DNA from: Arctopsyche grandis
Lineage: Eukaryota; Arthropoda; Insecta; Trichoptera; Hydropsychidae
DNA: 64,000 nucleotides
Assembly (NCBI RefSeq): GCF_051622035.1
Contig: NC_135361.1
Location: 22,809,205 to 22,873,204 of the forward strand
Direction: 5' to 3'
The notes beneath the pieces were generated by a model, which saw only the letters and a list, made by a program, of their open reading frames with translations, was not told the DNA's origin and ran no database searches. Both the position numbers and the translations under genes were made by a program. Positions 48,131 to 58,689 of this stretch are shown piece by piece (position 1 is the stretch's first letter; each line of letters opens with the position of its first letter).

Positions 48131-48686
48131 CTCTCTCTCTCTGTCTCTTCTCTGCTCCTGCTCCTGCTTCTGCTTCTGCTTCTGCTTCTGCACCTCACTC
48201 ACACTCACACCGACACCGCACTTTGCACAACTGTCAAGTGTCAACACACTCGCACGTCCGCCAACCTAAACCCCTCTAGCGTCCGATGATTCATGATCTA
48301 CATATTTTATAATTATTGTTTCCATCAGCAAATTTCAAATAGTAAATTAATCATTGTTCAATTTGGTTAAGTGGCGTCTGTGACAGTATTGTTTAGCGAC
48401 TAGAAAGCCACTGGTAGAAGTGACTTTCAACGTTGGCTCCTAATTCTAGCACTGTAACGCTTCGACTTCCTCATCGTTAGGTTGGCATCCTACTACCCCC
48501 ACTCTCCGGACGTACCTTCCCGGGTGCGCGCAAGGAAAGAAGCGCTCTCTAGCCATCAAACTTCAAACGGACACGGTCGAGACTAGTTTCTCCCTGTCCC
48601 AGTCTCTTCTAACTAGACTTTCTTCGGAGACGATCGAGCTCCGATCTCCCGTCCCAGGCGCCTCTCCTCTTATCGTATCGATTTAA
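48131..48686. other. Upstream region of the YOD1-like gene
   Basis: It contains the 5' UTR (CAGAAG/CTCTCT repeats near 48130-48190) and probably the promoter. 48380-48670 is GC-richer and LTR-like in texture, but I could not bound an element. Confidence 0.4.
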
Positions 48687-48726
48687 AATAATCACTTGTA
48701 TATATGCAAAAATACAAATTTAGATT

Positions 48727-49584
48727 AAAGGTCTGTTCATACCTAGTCAGCACGTACCGACTTCAGCAGGTATCCGGCCGTACGAAAAGTATTCTTTGGT
48801 ACATTTTGTATGGGTATATTCATACCAACCGTCACGTTTACGCCACGGCAGGCTTACAGCAGTACCCGACATTTCCTGTTCATACCTTACAGCAACATCC
48901 GTCAACGTATCGTATCCGTTTTTTTGGCCATCGTGGAAATATACACGCAAATTGCGTGCCATGATTCTGCCGCTTGGCTGTTTTGGACCAATTATCGATA
49001 GTGACAATTGACAGCTGTTCAATCTTTCAACATGGTTTTGGCGCAAATATTTAAAAAAAAAATAAATTTTTTACGGAAATATTTAAAAAAATTGTGTCCA
49101 TCATCCACAAGCTCCTTATACAGTGTCCAAAACTCTCCTTCGGTTTTTCTATTTTTTAACATGGGATGCACATCAAAACGCCTCCGTGCTTTTTTATTGC
49201 CTTCTTGAGCTTCTTCTTCCAACAACAACGCGATTATACATAATTTTTCGTTCGATAAACGCCGAAACATTTTTGCTGACTTGTATTCTGACGCGTAGCT
49301 ACGAATGCACGTGTATGCATTCGTATTGTAAGTACTCGACAATACGACGTAAACAATATTGCGCCGTATCGTCATGGCCTGTAATGTATAAGTAAGCCGA
49401 TTTTGCGTTGCACACGGCCAAAGTGCTGTGAACGTGACGTGACCGCGACGTGTAGGTAGATATGAATAGAAATGTAATAAAATGACATATTTGAAACGGA
49501 GTCGTACAGTGCTAAAGCCGTGCAGTGCTGTTTGAACAGCACTGCACGTCTTATCACGGCTTACTCAAGTATGAACAGACCTTT
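48727..49584 (-). mobile_element. PIF/Harbinger deletion derivative
   Basis: Inverted ends AAAGGTCTGTTCATAC (48727-48742) and GTATGAACAGACCTTT (49569-49584), with TTA at both edges as expected for this superfamily, though the frame of the duplication is ambiguous by one base. On the minus strand at about 49265-49060 a frame encodes EEEAQEGNKKARRRFDVHPM and EFWTLYKELVDDGHNFFKYF, the N-terminal region of Harbinger transposases. The DDE catalytic part is missing. Confidence 0.8.
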
Positions 49585-49587
49585 AGT

Positions 49588-49670
49588 GGGACGGGTGATT
49601 GTGTGTGACCGATCTAAAGCGATCGGTTGTCCTGTGACCCGTTCACATTTGATTAATAATCACCGAACCA
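49588..49670 (+). repeat. Dispersed repeat shared with 62.77-62.84 kb
   Basis: GACGGGTGATTGTGTGTGAC, CGATCT, TTCACATTTG and TAATCACCGAACC recur, in reverse complement, at 62765-62844 next to mof. The family is unclassified. Confidence 0.75.
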
Positions 49671-49706
49671 AATAATCACTTGTATATATGCAAAAATACA
49701 AATTTA

Positions 49707-50143
49707 ATATAAATTTGAATATTTCAAATGTGAGGAAAAATATATTCAAAATATTTTGAAACCTTCCAAGCACACAGTCCGTAAAATGCAAATTATCGAT
49801 ATTTTTAAACGCGCAATTAATGATTGAACTTGCTAATTCATGCACAGTGACAACTGACAAGTAGCAAGTGCGCAAATGGTGTAATCAGCTGGCCGTATTT
49901 GTAGCGGCCGACGACCTGCTTCAGCGACCGAGTGGGAGGGGAGCGGTGAGCAAGTAGAGGCAGTGGGGAGAGAGACGATGTGTTGTTGAGTTGACGTGGG
50001 GTTTCAGACATGCAGGAGGGGTCAGGCGGCCCCCCCGCCCCCGCCCCCGCCCCCAACCGAGCCTCCGCCCCCGAGTCTTCCCCCACCCGCGCCCCCGCCC
50101 CCGCGCCTCCGCCCCCCGACGGCGCGCCCCCACAATCCCACTC
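49707..50143 (+). promoter_or_regulatory. Promoter/5' UTR region of the Lilipod gene
   Basis: AT-rich sequence gives way at about 49900 to a very GC-rich stretch of CCCCCGCC repeats just before the start codon, the likely 5' UTR. No TATA box is evident. The coding frame is open upstream of ATG 50144 for about 50 codons, but that stretch is low-complexity Pro/Arg. Confidence 0.45.
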
Positions 50144-53100
50144 ATGGATCTGGAGGAGGCCGACCTGCGCGAGCAAATCTTCCACAACAACGTTCGAGAA
50201 CAAATCGTCAGTGCCAACTTTTTTCACTTTCACCTTCACCTTCGCCACTTTTCGTGTAACCTGATCTCTTGACCATGTATAGATCTCGCGCCAATATTTA
50301 CTTTGCCTTCAGTTCTTTCGACGAATCCTTTGTCCATGCCTAGTAGGTGACTTATGTCATGACAGTTTGATTTTTTTTAGTCGGCATTTAAATTTTTTTC
50401 CTAATTGAATTGATTGATTTTCAATTTGAAACTTCGCATACAAATACAACACATAATATTTACAAAGTGAAATTTGCATTTCATTACATATTAATCTAAT
50501 TGATAGAGAGAATTAAATAAATTCTACACATTTTTTAAGTACATACATATATTATTCGTTTTTGATTGTCGAATTTAACGATCGCAATAAACCCCCAAAT
50601 TATAAAATTATATTTCATATTGCATCACACTACGTATATTTGACAAAATCGTAATCGTAAAATTTTTGCGCAATTCGTGTATTTGGCTCGGTTTTAGTCA
50701 GAATGTTTTATAATGAACCAAAATTAACTATTTAATTTGTCGTCTATGTAAGCTATATGTTTTCAAACACTAAAATAAAAATATATTAACAACGCAATAT
50801 TACACTTGAACGATAAAAGCGAAAAAATAGGAAGCAACTCAAAAACAGACACCTTGAAAATAACTTGACATTCTATCATATTTCATTGTTTTAAATGATT
50901 ATCATTGAAATTTTGAAAGAACAGGTGTTCATAGTTAAAATCAGATATACATATGTCAAATTGAATGCACTTATCTGTGTGTCATAAATTTCCCAAATGC
51001 TATTTGAGATAACTGTTAAATATTCCCATGATGTTATTGCACGTACCAAAGGTTCATGTTATAAAATACTTCTATTGTCTTTCATTTTAGATATTTTTGC
51101 TGCTCTTTATAATGCTATATCTTGCCTCGTATGCGCTGATTGAAAAATTCAGACGTAAAGACCACGAAGATTGCTACTCGACGGACGAAGATGAAATAAT
51201 TATATACCGAATAAGTGTGTGGCTGTGTACCTTCGCTTTGACGATAACCGTCGGCTCGCTGCTATTGCTACCCATCTCCATCGTCAGCAATGAAGTTTTG
51301 CTCATTTATCCCGATAGCTACTATGTCAAATGGTTAAATAGTTCCCTAATCCAAGGTTACTATTTCATTATATAATATCACTTCGATGATAAATTTCAAC
51401 ACGCTTAATATAATTTATATCTGTTTTAGGTCTTTGGAATCATGTATTTTTATTTTCAAACTTATCACTATTTGTCCTACTTCCGTTTGCGTATCTTTTC
51501 ACGGAATCTTCCGGATTCTTCGGACACCGATCCGGAGTAATGTCTCGCGTGTACGAGACGTGTACCGTTCTAGCACTGCTTGCCGGAATAGTTTTGGGAT
51601 TTACATATGTGATATCGTCATTGGTTGATAAAAACAACACAACCCTTGAGACGTTGAGTGAGTATATGCATAATAAACTTATTTATTTGAATTTGGGTTA
51701 TTTATCAATCAAGGAAATGCTGAATAAAATCACGTATAACTGCTGTTGACGTTTTTATTATAATAATAAACACAATTTGTTACAATAATTTGATTATTTC
51801 CAGATTTGTGGAACTATTATCTACCATTTCTATATTCATGCGTGTCATTTATCGGCGTCCTGATGCTACTAGGTATGGTATTTATATTGGAATTATACAT
51901 GTAATCTGTTTTTAATCTTCGCCATTGTCTTTTAAAAAGTCGTCAATCAATTCCTTGCGGTGTGGATGTGTTTGCAGTAATCCTTCGTAGCATTTTAGAT
52001 ACTGCAATCGGTTCCTCAATCCTTGATATGCTTTCGCTCGATAAATTCTCGCTTTGAAACTGTTGTCGTTCAATTTCAGAGCCCAATCGCAATCCGATAA
52101 GACCTGTTTATTTTACATGAACGTGAATAAAGCGAACGAAAATATAAACAAACAAATTATGCATGAAAATGAATTACACGTGAATTTTGTCTTTGATATA
52201 TTCTACAGTTGCGGTGAAAACGTGTTGGATGATATATACGTAAACAATTTGCATTATAGAATAGCTGAGCGTGGACCAACTCAAAGGTCCACCTTTTTGT
52301 ATCAGTTTCACTATGATAAAACTGAACACTTCTTTAGCTATGTGTATGATGTGGTCGCTGTTTAGCCATTTGCAGACCAGACGGCGAAACTCGGACCACA
52401 ACTTGCCCACGTCGATCTTTTCGAATATTTCAATAAGTTTTTTGCGTACCTTGTCGTATTCCTTCAATTTCAATAATGTCAACGCTCTGTTTGTGTACAG
52501 CAAACAGCTGTCTCTTATTTGATCAATTGCTTTGTTGTAACGCGATAGAGCCAACTCGTACTCGCCTCTTTTGAACGCTCTCGATGCTTGCGTCTTCAAC
52601 GTGTCGGCTTTTTCCATTCGCACTTTTTTATCGGCTGACCGCTTTTCTGCATCTATGCTCATTTGCTTCATGAACATTTCAGGATCCATTTCGTTCTGAA
52701 AATTTCATTGAATATATACTACATATTGTTTTTTTTTTCATACATCTCCAAACAGTGGCTGCTCGTGCATAGGAAATGCGGCGCTGCAGCACCCCCAGAA
52801 AAATTACAAAGAAATCGCATTTACAACTTGTATTTAGATATATTTGACATACTCATTAATAATTATGTCAAATATCTAATCATTCTTATTTAAATTATAT
52901 TCACAAGTTGTAAATGTATACAAATGTGATTTTTTTGTATTTTTTCTGGAGGTGCTGCAGCGCCATAGTTTCTATGCACGAGCCGCCACTGTCTCCAAAT
53001 CATTCTTCATTATTCAACATTGATCCACTTCTTAAACAATGCACAAGTTTCACGTTTGATTTGGTACCATTCTAATATACATATGTAGACCTCGTTAATT

Positions 53101-56100
53101 TATTCAAATGCTCCATTATACTTATTCATACTTTTCACTTCAGAGTTCTGCCTTCATACATATATCTAGTACTAATTAGTTCTCTCGTATTTTGTATGGT
53201 GACCGGAAAAATGCACTCGACATAGTTGCACTCTCGAGACATCCAAACTTTCAAAGATGCTCAAGGAGAACTTACGCAATAGAATTCCACAAAAAAGCGT
53301 CAATGGGTATTCGTATATTATCCGAGGGTGCTATCTTTTTTTGTGGAATTCTATTGCGTAAGTTCTTTTTGAGCGCCTTTGAAAATTGGGACTTCTCGAA
53401 ACTGCGCCACTATTTAGTGCATTTTTCCGGGAACCATTTTGCTTAGTGATTTCAATTTAATGTTTATTTTATAAGTTGATATAGTAAAGAGAGTGAAGAG
53501 ATTGAAATGGCAATGGGCGGGTCACGTAGCTTCAATGGACGATAGGTAAACAAAGAAAGTGCTGGAATGGTACCCAAGAGAATCTAAAAGGGTGAAAGGA
53601 TGACGGGTGGTCGAAATTATAAAAATGTGTGCAATGAGATGGATGAGAGTTGCGCAAAACAGAAACGAACGGAAGTGTGTTGGGAAAGGTGTCATGCAGT
53701 GGTGGATGTTAAATTGCTGAAATTTAAAAAATGTGTGTGATGAGCATAGAAGTAGAATGCATAGAATGGTCATTGTTAACAAAAGTATCGTCTAAAAGCG
53801 AGCCATCGAAGAGAGAGACGGAAAGTCAGAAGAGAAAGAGAGAGACGAAGTTTAGCAAACAATGAACAAACTCTGCCATGCAGAGTTTTCGTAGCAACAT
53901 TTTTGAAGGCTGAGAGCTATTCTATGCATTCTACTTCTATGGTGATAAGAGATAAGAGTTGGGCAAAACAGACGAATGGAAGTGTGTAAGAGAGGCTTTC
54001 ATTCAGCAGTGAATGGTGAATGGCTGAGATTAGAGAAATGTGTGCGATGATATGGATGAGAGTTGCGCAAAACAGAGACGAATGGAAGCGTGTTAGAAAG
54101 GCTGTGATCCAGTAGAGGATGGTAAATTGCTGAAAAAATGTGTGCGATGAGATGGATGGGAATTGCGAAAAAAATAGAGACAGATGGAAGCGTGTTGGAG
54201 AAGCTTTATTTCAGCAGTGAATGGTGAATGGCTGAGATTAAAAAAAAGGTATGGGATGAGATGGATGACAGTTGCGCTAAACAGAAACGAATGGAATGGT
54301 GTTAGAAGGGTCCTCATCCAGCGGTGAATGGTGAATGGCTGTAAATGATGGTGATATATTTAATTTTATCAAAAAACATTGCGTACTTCTATATTGATTT
54401 CACAACATCCAAAATACTACAGAACTTTCTAGTAAATTTTATGTATATATTGCGATTAACACTTACTGGGTTTGTTTTTTTATCACCTTCATTACTATAG
54501 TTGGTTTTGTTTATAACAGTTCGGTCGCACTTTAGTTTTATATCGATTTTTCCGTCGGTGTCCAGATTGTTTTTTTCTTGCAAATAAATGTCTGCCAATT
54601 GTTGCGCATTTTCCGACGTCTCTTTATCCTCGGATACCAATCCATTGACTATTGCCGATATTTCCGTTACTTTATGCATGAAATTGTTAAACTCTTCATT
54701 GTTATCCATGATTCGTTGTAAATGTAACGTCTTCGTTCTTTGTTGACCGTTTATATCCATGGTAACCACGTCCTTATCAGTATAAATATGTACGTAGGTA
54801 ATACTTATATTGATCAAACTGTTTATTCATCTTGATTTTCTTTTAGTGTGTACGCCTCTCGGATTTGTGAGGCTTTTCGGCGTGGTCGGTCAAATATTGG
54901 TTAAACCACAATTTCTCCGAGATATAAATGAAGAATTTTTTGCATATTCTTTGGAAGAGCAGACGGTTCGGCGGCGGCTAAAACTAGCTTTAAATACAGG
55001 TTTTATATATGTTTTATGATAAACTCTCGTATTGAAACACTTGTCGTATTAATCTTATATGTATTTGTTTTATTTTCAAGGAGAAAGTTATATATCACCG
55101 CCTCCTATCAGTCCACCGCTAACGGGAAGTCCGATTATAATGCACAACGCTGATATGAGCTCGGAAGAAACCGACAGTAGTAATTTGTTTAGATTGAGGA
55201 ATGGCGAATTACAAGCTCATCTCAACGTGCAATTACAACAAGTTCAAGAAAAGCGAGAAGTATTCACTATACATTTTGAATTTAAACGAGGGCTATTTTT
55301 TTTATAAATGGTTAATAATAATTGTTATTTTAGTTAGCCGACAGTCAACGACACACGTCATCTTTCCGAAGAAATATTGTGTATCCATTTGCAGTTTTGC
55401 TTTTGCTGTTGCTTACCGGAATTGCAGTTCTGATGGTGTTACAAAATACGTTAGAATTATTAGTGGGATTTAAAGCTTTGCCAATATCAACATCGGTAAA
55501 TATAAACGAGTTTGCCTTGAATCAACCGCAATTAACTATGTATATTTAGACGATTTTTCTCTATTTTGATGCACATAAAAAAATAAATGTTATTGTACAA
55601 AGATCGTTCTATTTTGAATGCTTTTTTTATGCACATCGTTCAGATCTGCTTCATACTGTGAATTTAAAGTGATTTATTTATGTGTGTGAAAAATAAACAT
55701 GTCGTGTTTCAGCAATTCACTTTGGGCATTCGATCATTGTCGAGGCTCGGACCCATCGGAGCGGCACTCGAAGTGGCCGTCTTGTTATATTTAGCTGCCG
55801 CTTCGTGCACCGGACTGTACGGATGTGCGCATCGTCTGCGTCCTCGTCCTGCACGAACGCCTCTATCCCACCTGGTGGCCAATTGCGCGATGCTGTTGAT
55901 TTTGAGTTCGGCACTGCCGGTGCTCGCCAAAATTCTAGGTAAAGTCTCCCCATGTCGAGTATGTCATTCGAATCATTCTGATTTAACCGATTTTGATACT
56001 AATTGATGTTTTCTTTTTATTAATTTTCTATAGGCGTAACAAATTTTGATTTGCTTGGTGATTTTGGTAGTATTGAATGGCTTGGTAATTTCAAGCTTGT

Positions 56101-58578
56101 TCTCCTGTATAACCTTGTGTTTGCGACAGCGGCAACCTTGTGTCTTATTAACAAATTCACTGCCACTGTACGAAGAGAACTATACAATAGGTTAGTTGAA
56201 AATGTTAATATTTTGTCCGATTGTGTGACGTTTTTGAATTGATTATAGGAAGTGTTGTCACCGTACGTTATTAACTCGATTGTAGATTGAGATTGTATTA
56301 ATGTAATATAGGTTTTTCATTCCAAATTGACCCTTTTTCGTTTCAAATTGACTCTTTTTCATTTCAAATGAAACGTTTTTCATTTCAAATTGACCTTTTT
56401 TTATTACATACCTCCTTTACGTTTCACTTACGATTACAATTCAGGAAAATGTTTGCCTCTTATCCGATCGTTTTCATACTTTGCCATATTGCTCGTTTTG
56501 GTCATCAATATAAGTAAATGGATCCTCCGCCATTACGATGGTGCAAAAATATCGTGTAAGACGCGTTTGAAATCTGCCCGGCGAGATAGTCGTTGACGTT
56601 TATCCACCGTTTGTTTATTAGTTTTAAACATAGATGGCGGTAGTAAAATAAAATTATTGGTATTTTTATTCAAAATAATAATTACAAGGCCTCTTCTTAG
56701 GTTTATTTATTTCAAAATAACATTTAAAAGGGGTCAATTTGAAATGAAAAACGGTCAAATTGGAATGAAAAACCTGTGCATACGATTGGTACCTAAATTG
56801 AGAGATTTTATCATATCTATTGTGATGGTTGTTTCCCTGCTAGGGTTTTTTTTACTACAAGACTGACATTTTGAATGTTTCGTAAATCATTCCGGTTTGC
56901 ACTATGTGTCTATAAGGCTGCTATTTATTCGTTGTTTTTATACAATTTTAGTACTTATGTAATGTTTTAAATTTTCTCTATATAATTATTATTAACATTA
57001 ATTATTATTTTTTAAATTTTCTCATTTTAATTCATTTTTAAATTTAATTTCAATTCTACATGCCATTGCGCTGAATTGCAAACCTCGTCAATCAAAATTT
57101 TGGTTTTAAATTGTGCACCCAGTGGATTTTTAATAGTCTTAAATGCCAACATTGAAGTGTTTTTTTGGCCAAAAATTTATTTACGACGTTTGCAATTTAG
57201 AATAAAACAAATGAAACTTATTAAAAAGCGTTTGAATTTTTATATGTTATTTAACTCTTTTTAACGACAATAAAACAAGCAACTTTATAAGATATTGACT
57301 TTTAAATTCCAATAAATTATATTATTTGTATTGTTATCAAATTGGATTATACAAACAATAATTAATGTATTGTTAGTACTCGTAAAGTGAAATGTTTTAG
57401 GGGGAACGGTATAAAGGTATAAACGGACAATTGTATTTGTGAAAGACATTTCCGTCTTTTGTTGTTTGTAATGATTTAAATTGTGTGCGTATAATAGAGT
57501 AATTTTAATTAGAATTATATTGTTTAGAATTGTGTGAACTTTTTTTTTGGTCACACTTTTGCACATTTATGTATGTACACTGCCAAACATAATGCCAAGT
57601 ATGTTGGAGTATAATTGAATTACGATATTATAATCCACCGTACAACAGTGCCAGTTAATTATATTTTTTACACTTATCGTGTTCACTAATCATTAGTGAC
57701 TAATATGATTAGAAGTTGCAATGTGGAAATCTGATATATCGGATAAAATCAACATTGCAATAAAAAAAGACAAAGGTTTTATTGATTTGTATTTTATACT
57801 CTCCTTGATTATAATTGATATTTTTTTACTATTTATATAATATAAATTATAGTAACGGTTAGAATGTGTTGTAAAACATGCATTTACTTGATCTGCGATA
57901 TATACAAATATGTCTGATATTCTTTTTACTTGAATGATATTAATTTTATTATTATACTTTATTGTTTTCTCGGTGAGGCTCTTTGAAAAATCGATTCATA
58001 CAATCTTGGAATGTTTTTTCTCCGAGTGTCTCATCAATGTTTTTCAAACTATAAAGGCCAAAGAGAACATGGTTATGATTTACTCGATATGTATACTTTT
58101 TTTTATTCCTTTCATGATATTCCAGTCATATTCTTAAATACATTGTAATATTGTGTGTGTGTTTTTGCGTGATCTATGTCTCTCGAGTGTGTACGATCAA
58201 ATGGACATGCACGCTGTGTTGCGAATGTGTGAAATACTCGTACATGAAACTATATTTTTGTATGTGTATTTAAATAAACGGAGATTTGATAAAACGTTCA
58301 TAATTTTTCTTCCCTGCACACTCTATAAAAAGTCATCATAACAAATGCGACCAAATCTAACAAATTCATCCATCCAAAAAAACTAACAATTCAGATACAT
58401 GTATCGTATTAAATAGTTTTTTTCTTTTTATTTATTTAGATTTAAATCAATTGGAGATTTCTTTTTTCCGAGGGAAGCTTCCGTTGACCAAAGACAAGTA
58501 TCATCTCATACTACAAGTGTTTTAAACATTACAAATATAAGTGATAAGGACACTAGTGATCATATAAAAGACGATTGA
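50144..58578 (+). CDS. lilipod: LMBR1-family multi-pass membrane protein (Lilipod), 10 exons
   Basis: Exons: 50144-50206, 51091-51355, 51430-51657, 51804-51872, 54847-54999, 55081-55259, 55334-55495, 55713-55938, 56034-56190, 58440-58578; they close in frame to 546 residues. Family blocks visible: VREQ...IFLLLFIMLYLASYALI, LPISIVSNEVLLIYP, WLNSSLIQGLWNHVFLFSNL, PFAYLFTESSGF, NLWNYYLPFLYSCVSF, VCTPLGFVRLF, FRRNIVYPFAV, LILSSALPVLAKILGVTNFD and LLGDFG...WLGNF. Multiple transmembrane helices are separated by a long cytosolic loop (residues about 230-320). Vertebrate LMBR1/LMBR1L are lipocalin-interacting-type receptors; Drosophila lilipod supports BMP signalling in germline stem cells. Intron 1 uses GTCAGT and intron 2 GTTACT donors. 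Intron 4 hosts an opposite-strand gene. Start chosen by family alignment. Confidence 0.92.
51912..54709 (-). CDS. TTC12-like TPR protein, nested in Lilipod intron 4 (3 exons)
   Basis: Exons (minus): 54709-54467, 52695-52450, 52103-51912, all phase 0, giving 226 residues. Residues 1-40 (NNEEFNNFMHKVTEISAIVN...) resemble the TTC12 N-terminus. Exons 2-3 encode tetratricopeptide repeats: AFKRGEYELALSRYNKAIDQ, LYTNRALTLLKLKEYDKVLS, then DCDWALKLNDNSFKARIYRA and KCYEGLLQTHPHRKELIDDF, ending KDNGED. Vertebrate TTC12 (about 705 residues) is a dynein-arm assembly factor with a C-terminal ARM region; that region is absent here, and the stop follows directly after the TPRs. An alternative in-frame ATG 54 nt upstream (MDINGQQ) is possible. 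The 1.8-kb first intron is full of transposons. Orthology to TTC12 is likely; the function of the short form is inferred. Confidence 0.8.
52753..52991. mobile_element. hAT MITE with perfect 8-bp target duplication
   Basis: 239 bp with inverted ends CAGTGGCTGCTCGTGCATAG and CTATGCACGAGCCGCCACTG and extended snap-back homology (GGCGCTGCAGCACC, ACAAGTTGTAAATG). It is flanked by TCTCCAAA on both sides (52745-52752 and 52992-52999). The TIR resembles that of the element at 2850-4021. Confidence 0.93.
53198..53435. mobile_element. Long-TIR snap-back MITE
   Basis: 238 bp with about 90-bp inverted arms: CCGGAAAAATGCACT at the ends and GAACTTACGCAATAGAATTC near the loop, in both orientations. The flanks ATTTTGTAT (53189-53197) and ATTTTGCTT (53436-53444) match at 7 of 9 positions, suggesting a 9-bp target duplication as in Mutator-like elements. 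Confidence 0.75.
53483..54355 (+). mobile_element. 5'-truncated RTE copy with tandemly repeated 3' end
   Basis: It aligns with the RTE at 6062-9037 from about position 8770 (GAAATGGCAATGGGCGGGTC) through the 3' end (GGCTGTAAATGATG). The last about 105 bp is repeated five times (motif GATGGATGAGAGTTGCGC at about 53637, 53950, 54052, 54155, 54261), interrupted by a hAT-type MITE. The coding frame is broken. Confidence 0.85.
53744..53941. mobile_element. hAT-type MITE inside the RTE-derived array
   Basis: 198 bp with perfect 23-bp inverted ends beginning CATAGAAGTAGAATGCATAG. It is flanked by GTGATGAG (53736-53743) and GTGATAAG (53942-53949), an 8-bp duplication with one mismatch. Confidence 0.88.
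56311..56774. mobile_element. Foldback-like element in Lilipod intron 9
   Basis: 464 bp. The ends GGTTTTTCATTCCAAATTGA and their inverse are followed inward by tandem units of about 20 bp (CTTTTTCRTTTCAAATTGAC), four on the left and two on the right. The interior (56402-56600) matches 34.58 kb and 18.92 kb. No target duplication was identified. Confidence 0.72.
56775..58439. other. Remainder of Lilipod intron 9
   Basis: AT-rich intronic sequence; no nested gene or bounded element was recognised. Confidence 0.5.
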
Positions 58579-58671
58579 TTTTATACAAATCTATGTTTTT
58601 TTTTGTGTAAATTGTAATATATTCATTGTTTTTTAAATGTTTCATAAAGAATATAAAGAAATGTTATTTCA

Positions 58672-58677
58672 AATAAA
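58672..58677 (+). terminator. Lilipod polyadenylation signal
   Basis: AATAAA 94 nt after the stop codon. Confidence 0.5.
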
Positions 58678-58689
58678 AATAATTTCATT

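Larger units (their letters stand above)
48687..49706. repeat. 36-bp direct repeats 984 bp apart
   Basis: 48687-48722 and 49671-49706 are identical for 36 bp (core CACTTGTATATATGCAAAAA). They bracket the Harbinger element plus about 85 bp of another repeat. They could be a long target duplication of an older insertion or a local duplication. Confidence 0.85.

Noticed and set aside
47753-48289. Two overlapping plus-strand frames of 165-178 codons
   Set aside because: Antisense shadows of YOD1-like exon 1, kept open by GC richness; composed of Gly/Arg or Ser/Cys/Leu repeats.
48380-48670. Possible further LTR upstream of the YOD1-like gene
   Set aside because: Texture and a TGTGACAG start are suggestive, but I found no matching end or target duplication.
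48725-49585. Strict 3-bp TTA duplication for the Harbinger element
   Set aside because: TTA is present at both edges, but the register differs by one base between the ends, so I report it only as ambiguous.
52174-52449. Continuation of the TPR exon frame beyond EYDK
   Set aside because: A GTACGC donor at 52449 and the following CAG|GTC acceptor restore the TPR sequence; the extension (RKKLIEIFEK...) is intron read-through.
57934-58341. Hydrophobic plus-strand frames of 62-67 codons in Lilipod intron 9
   Set aside because: AT-rich composition artefacts without splice sites that would fit the Lilipod frame.
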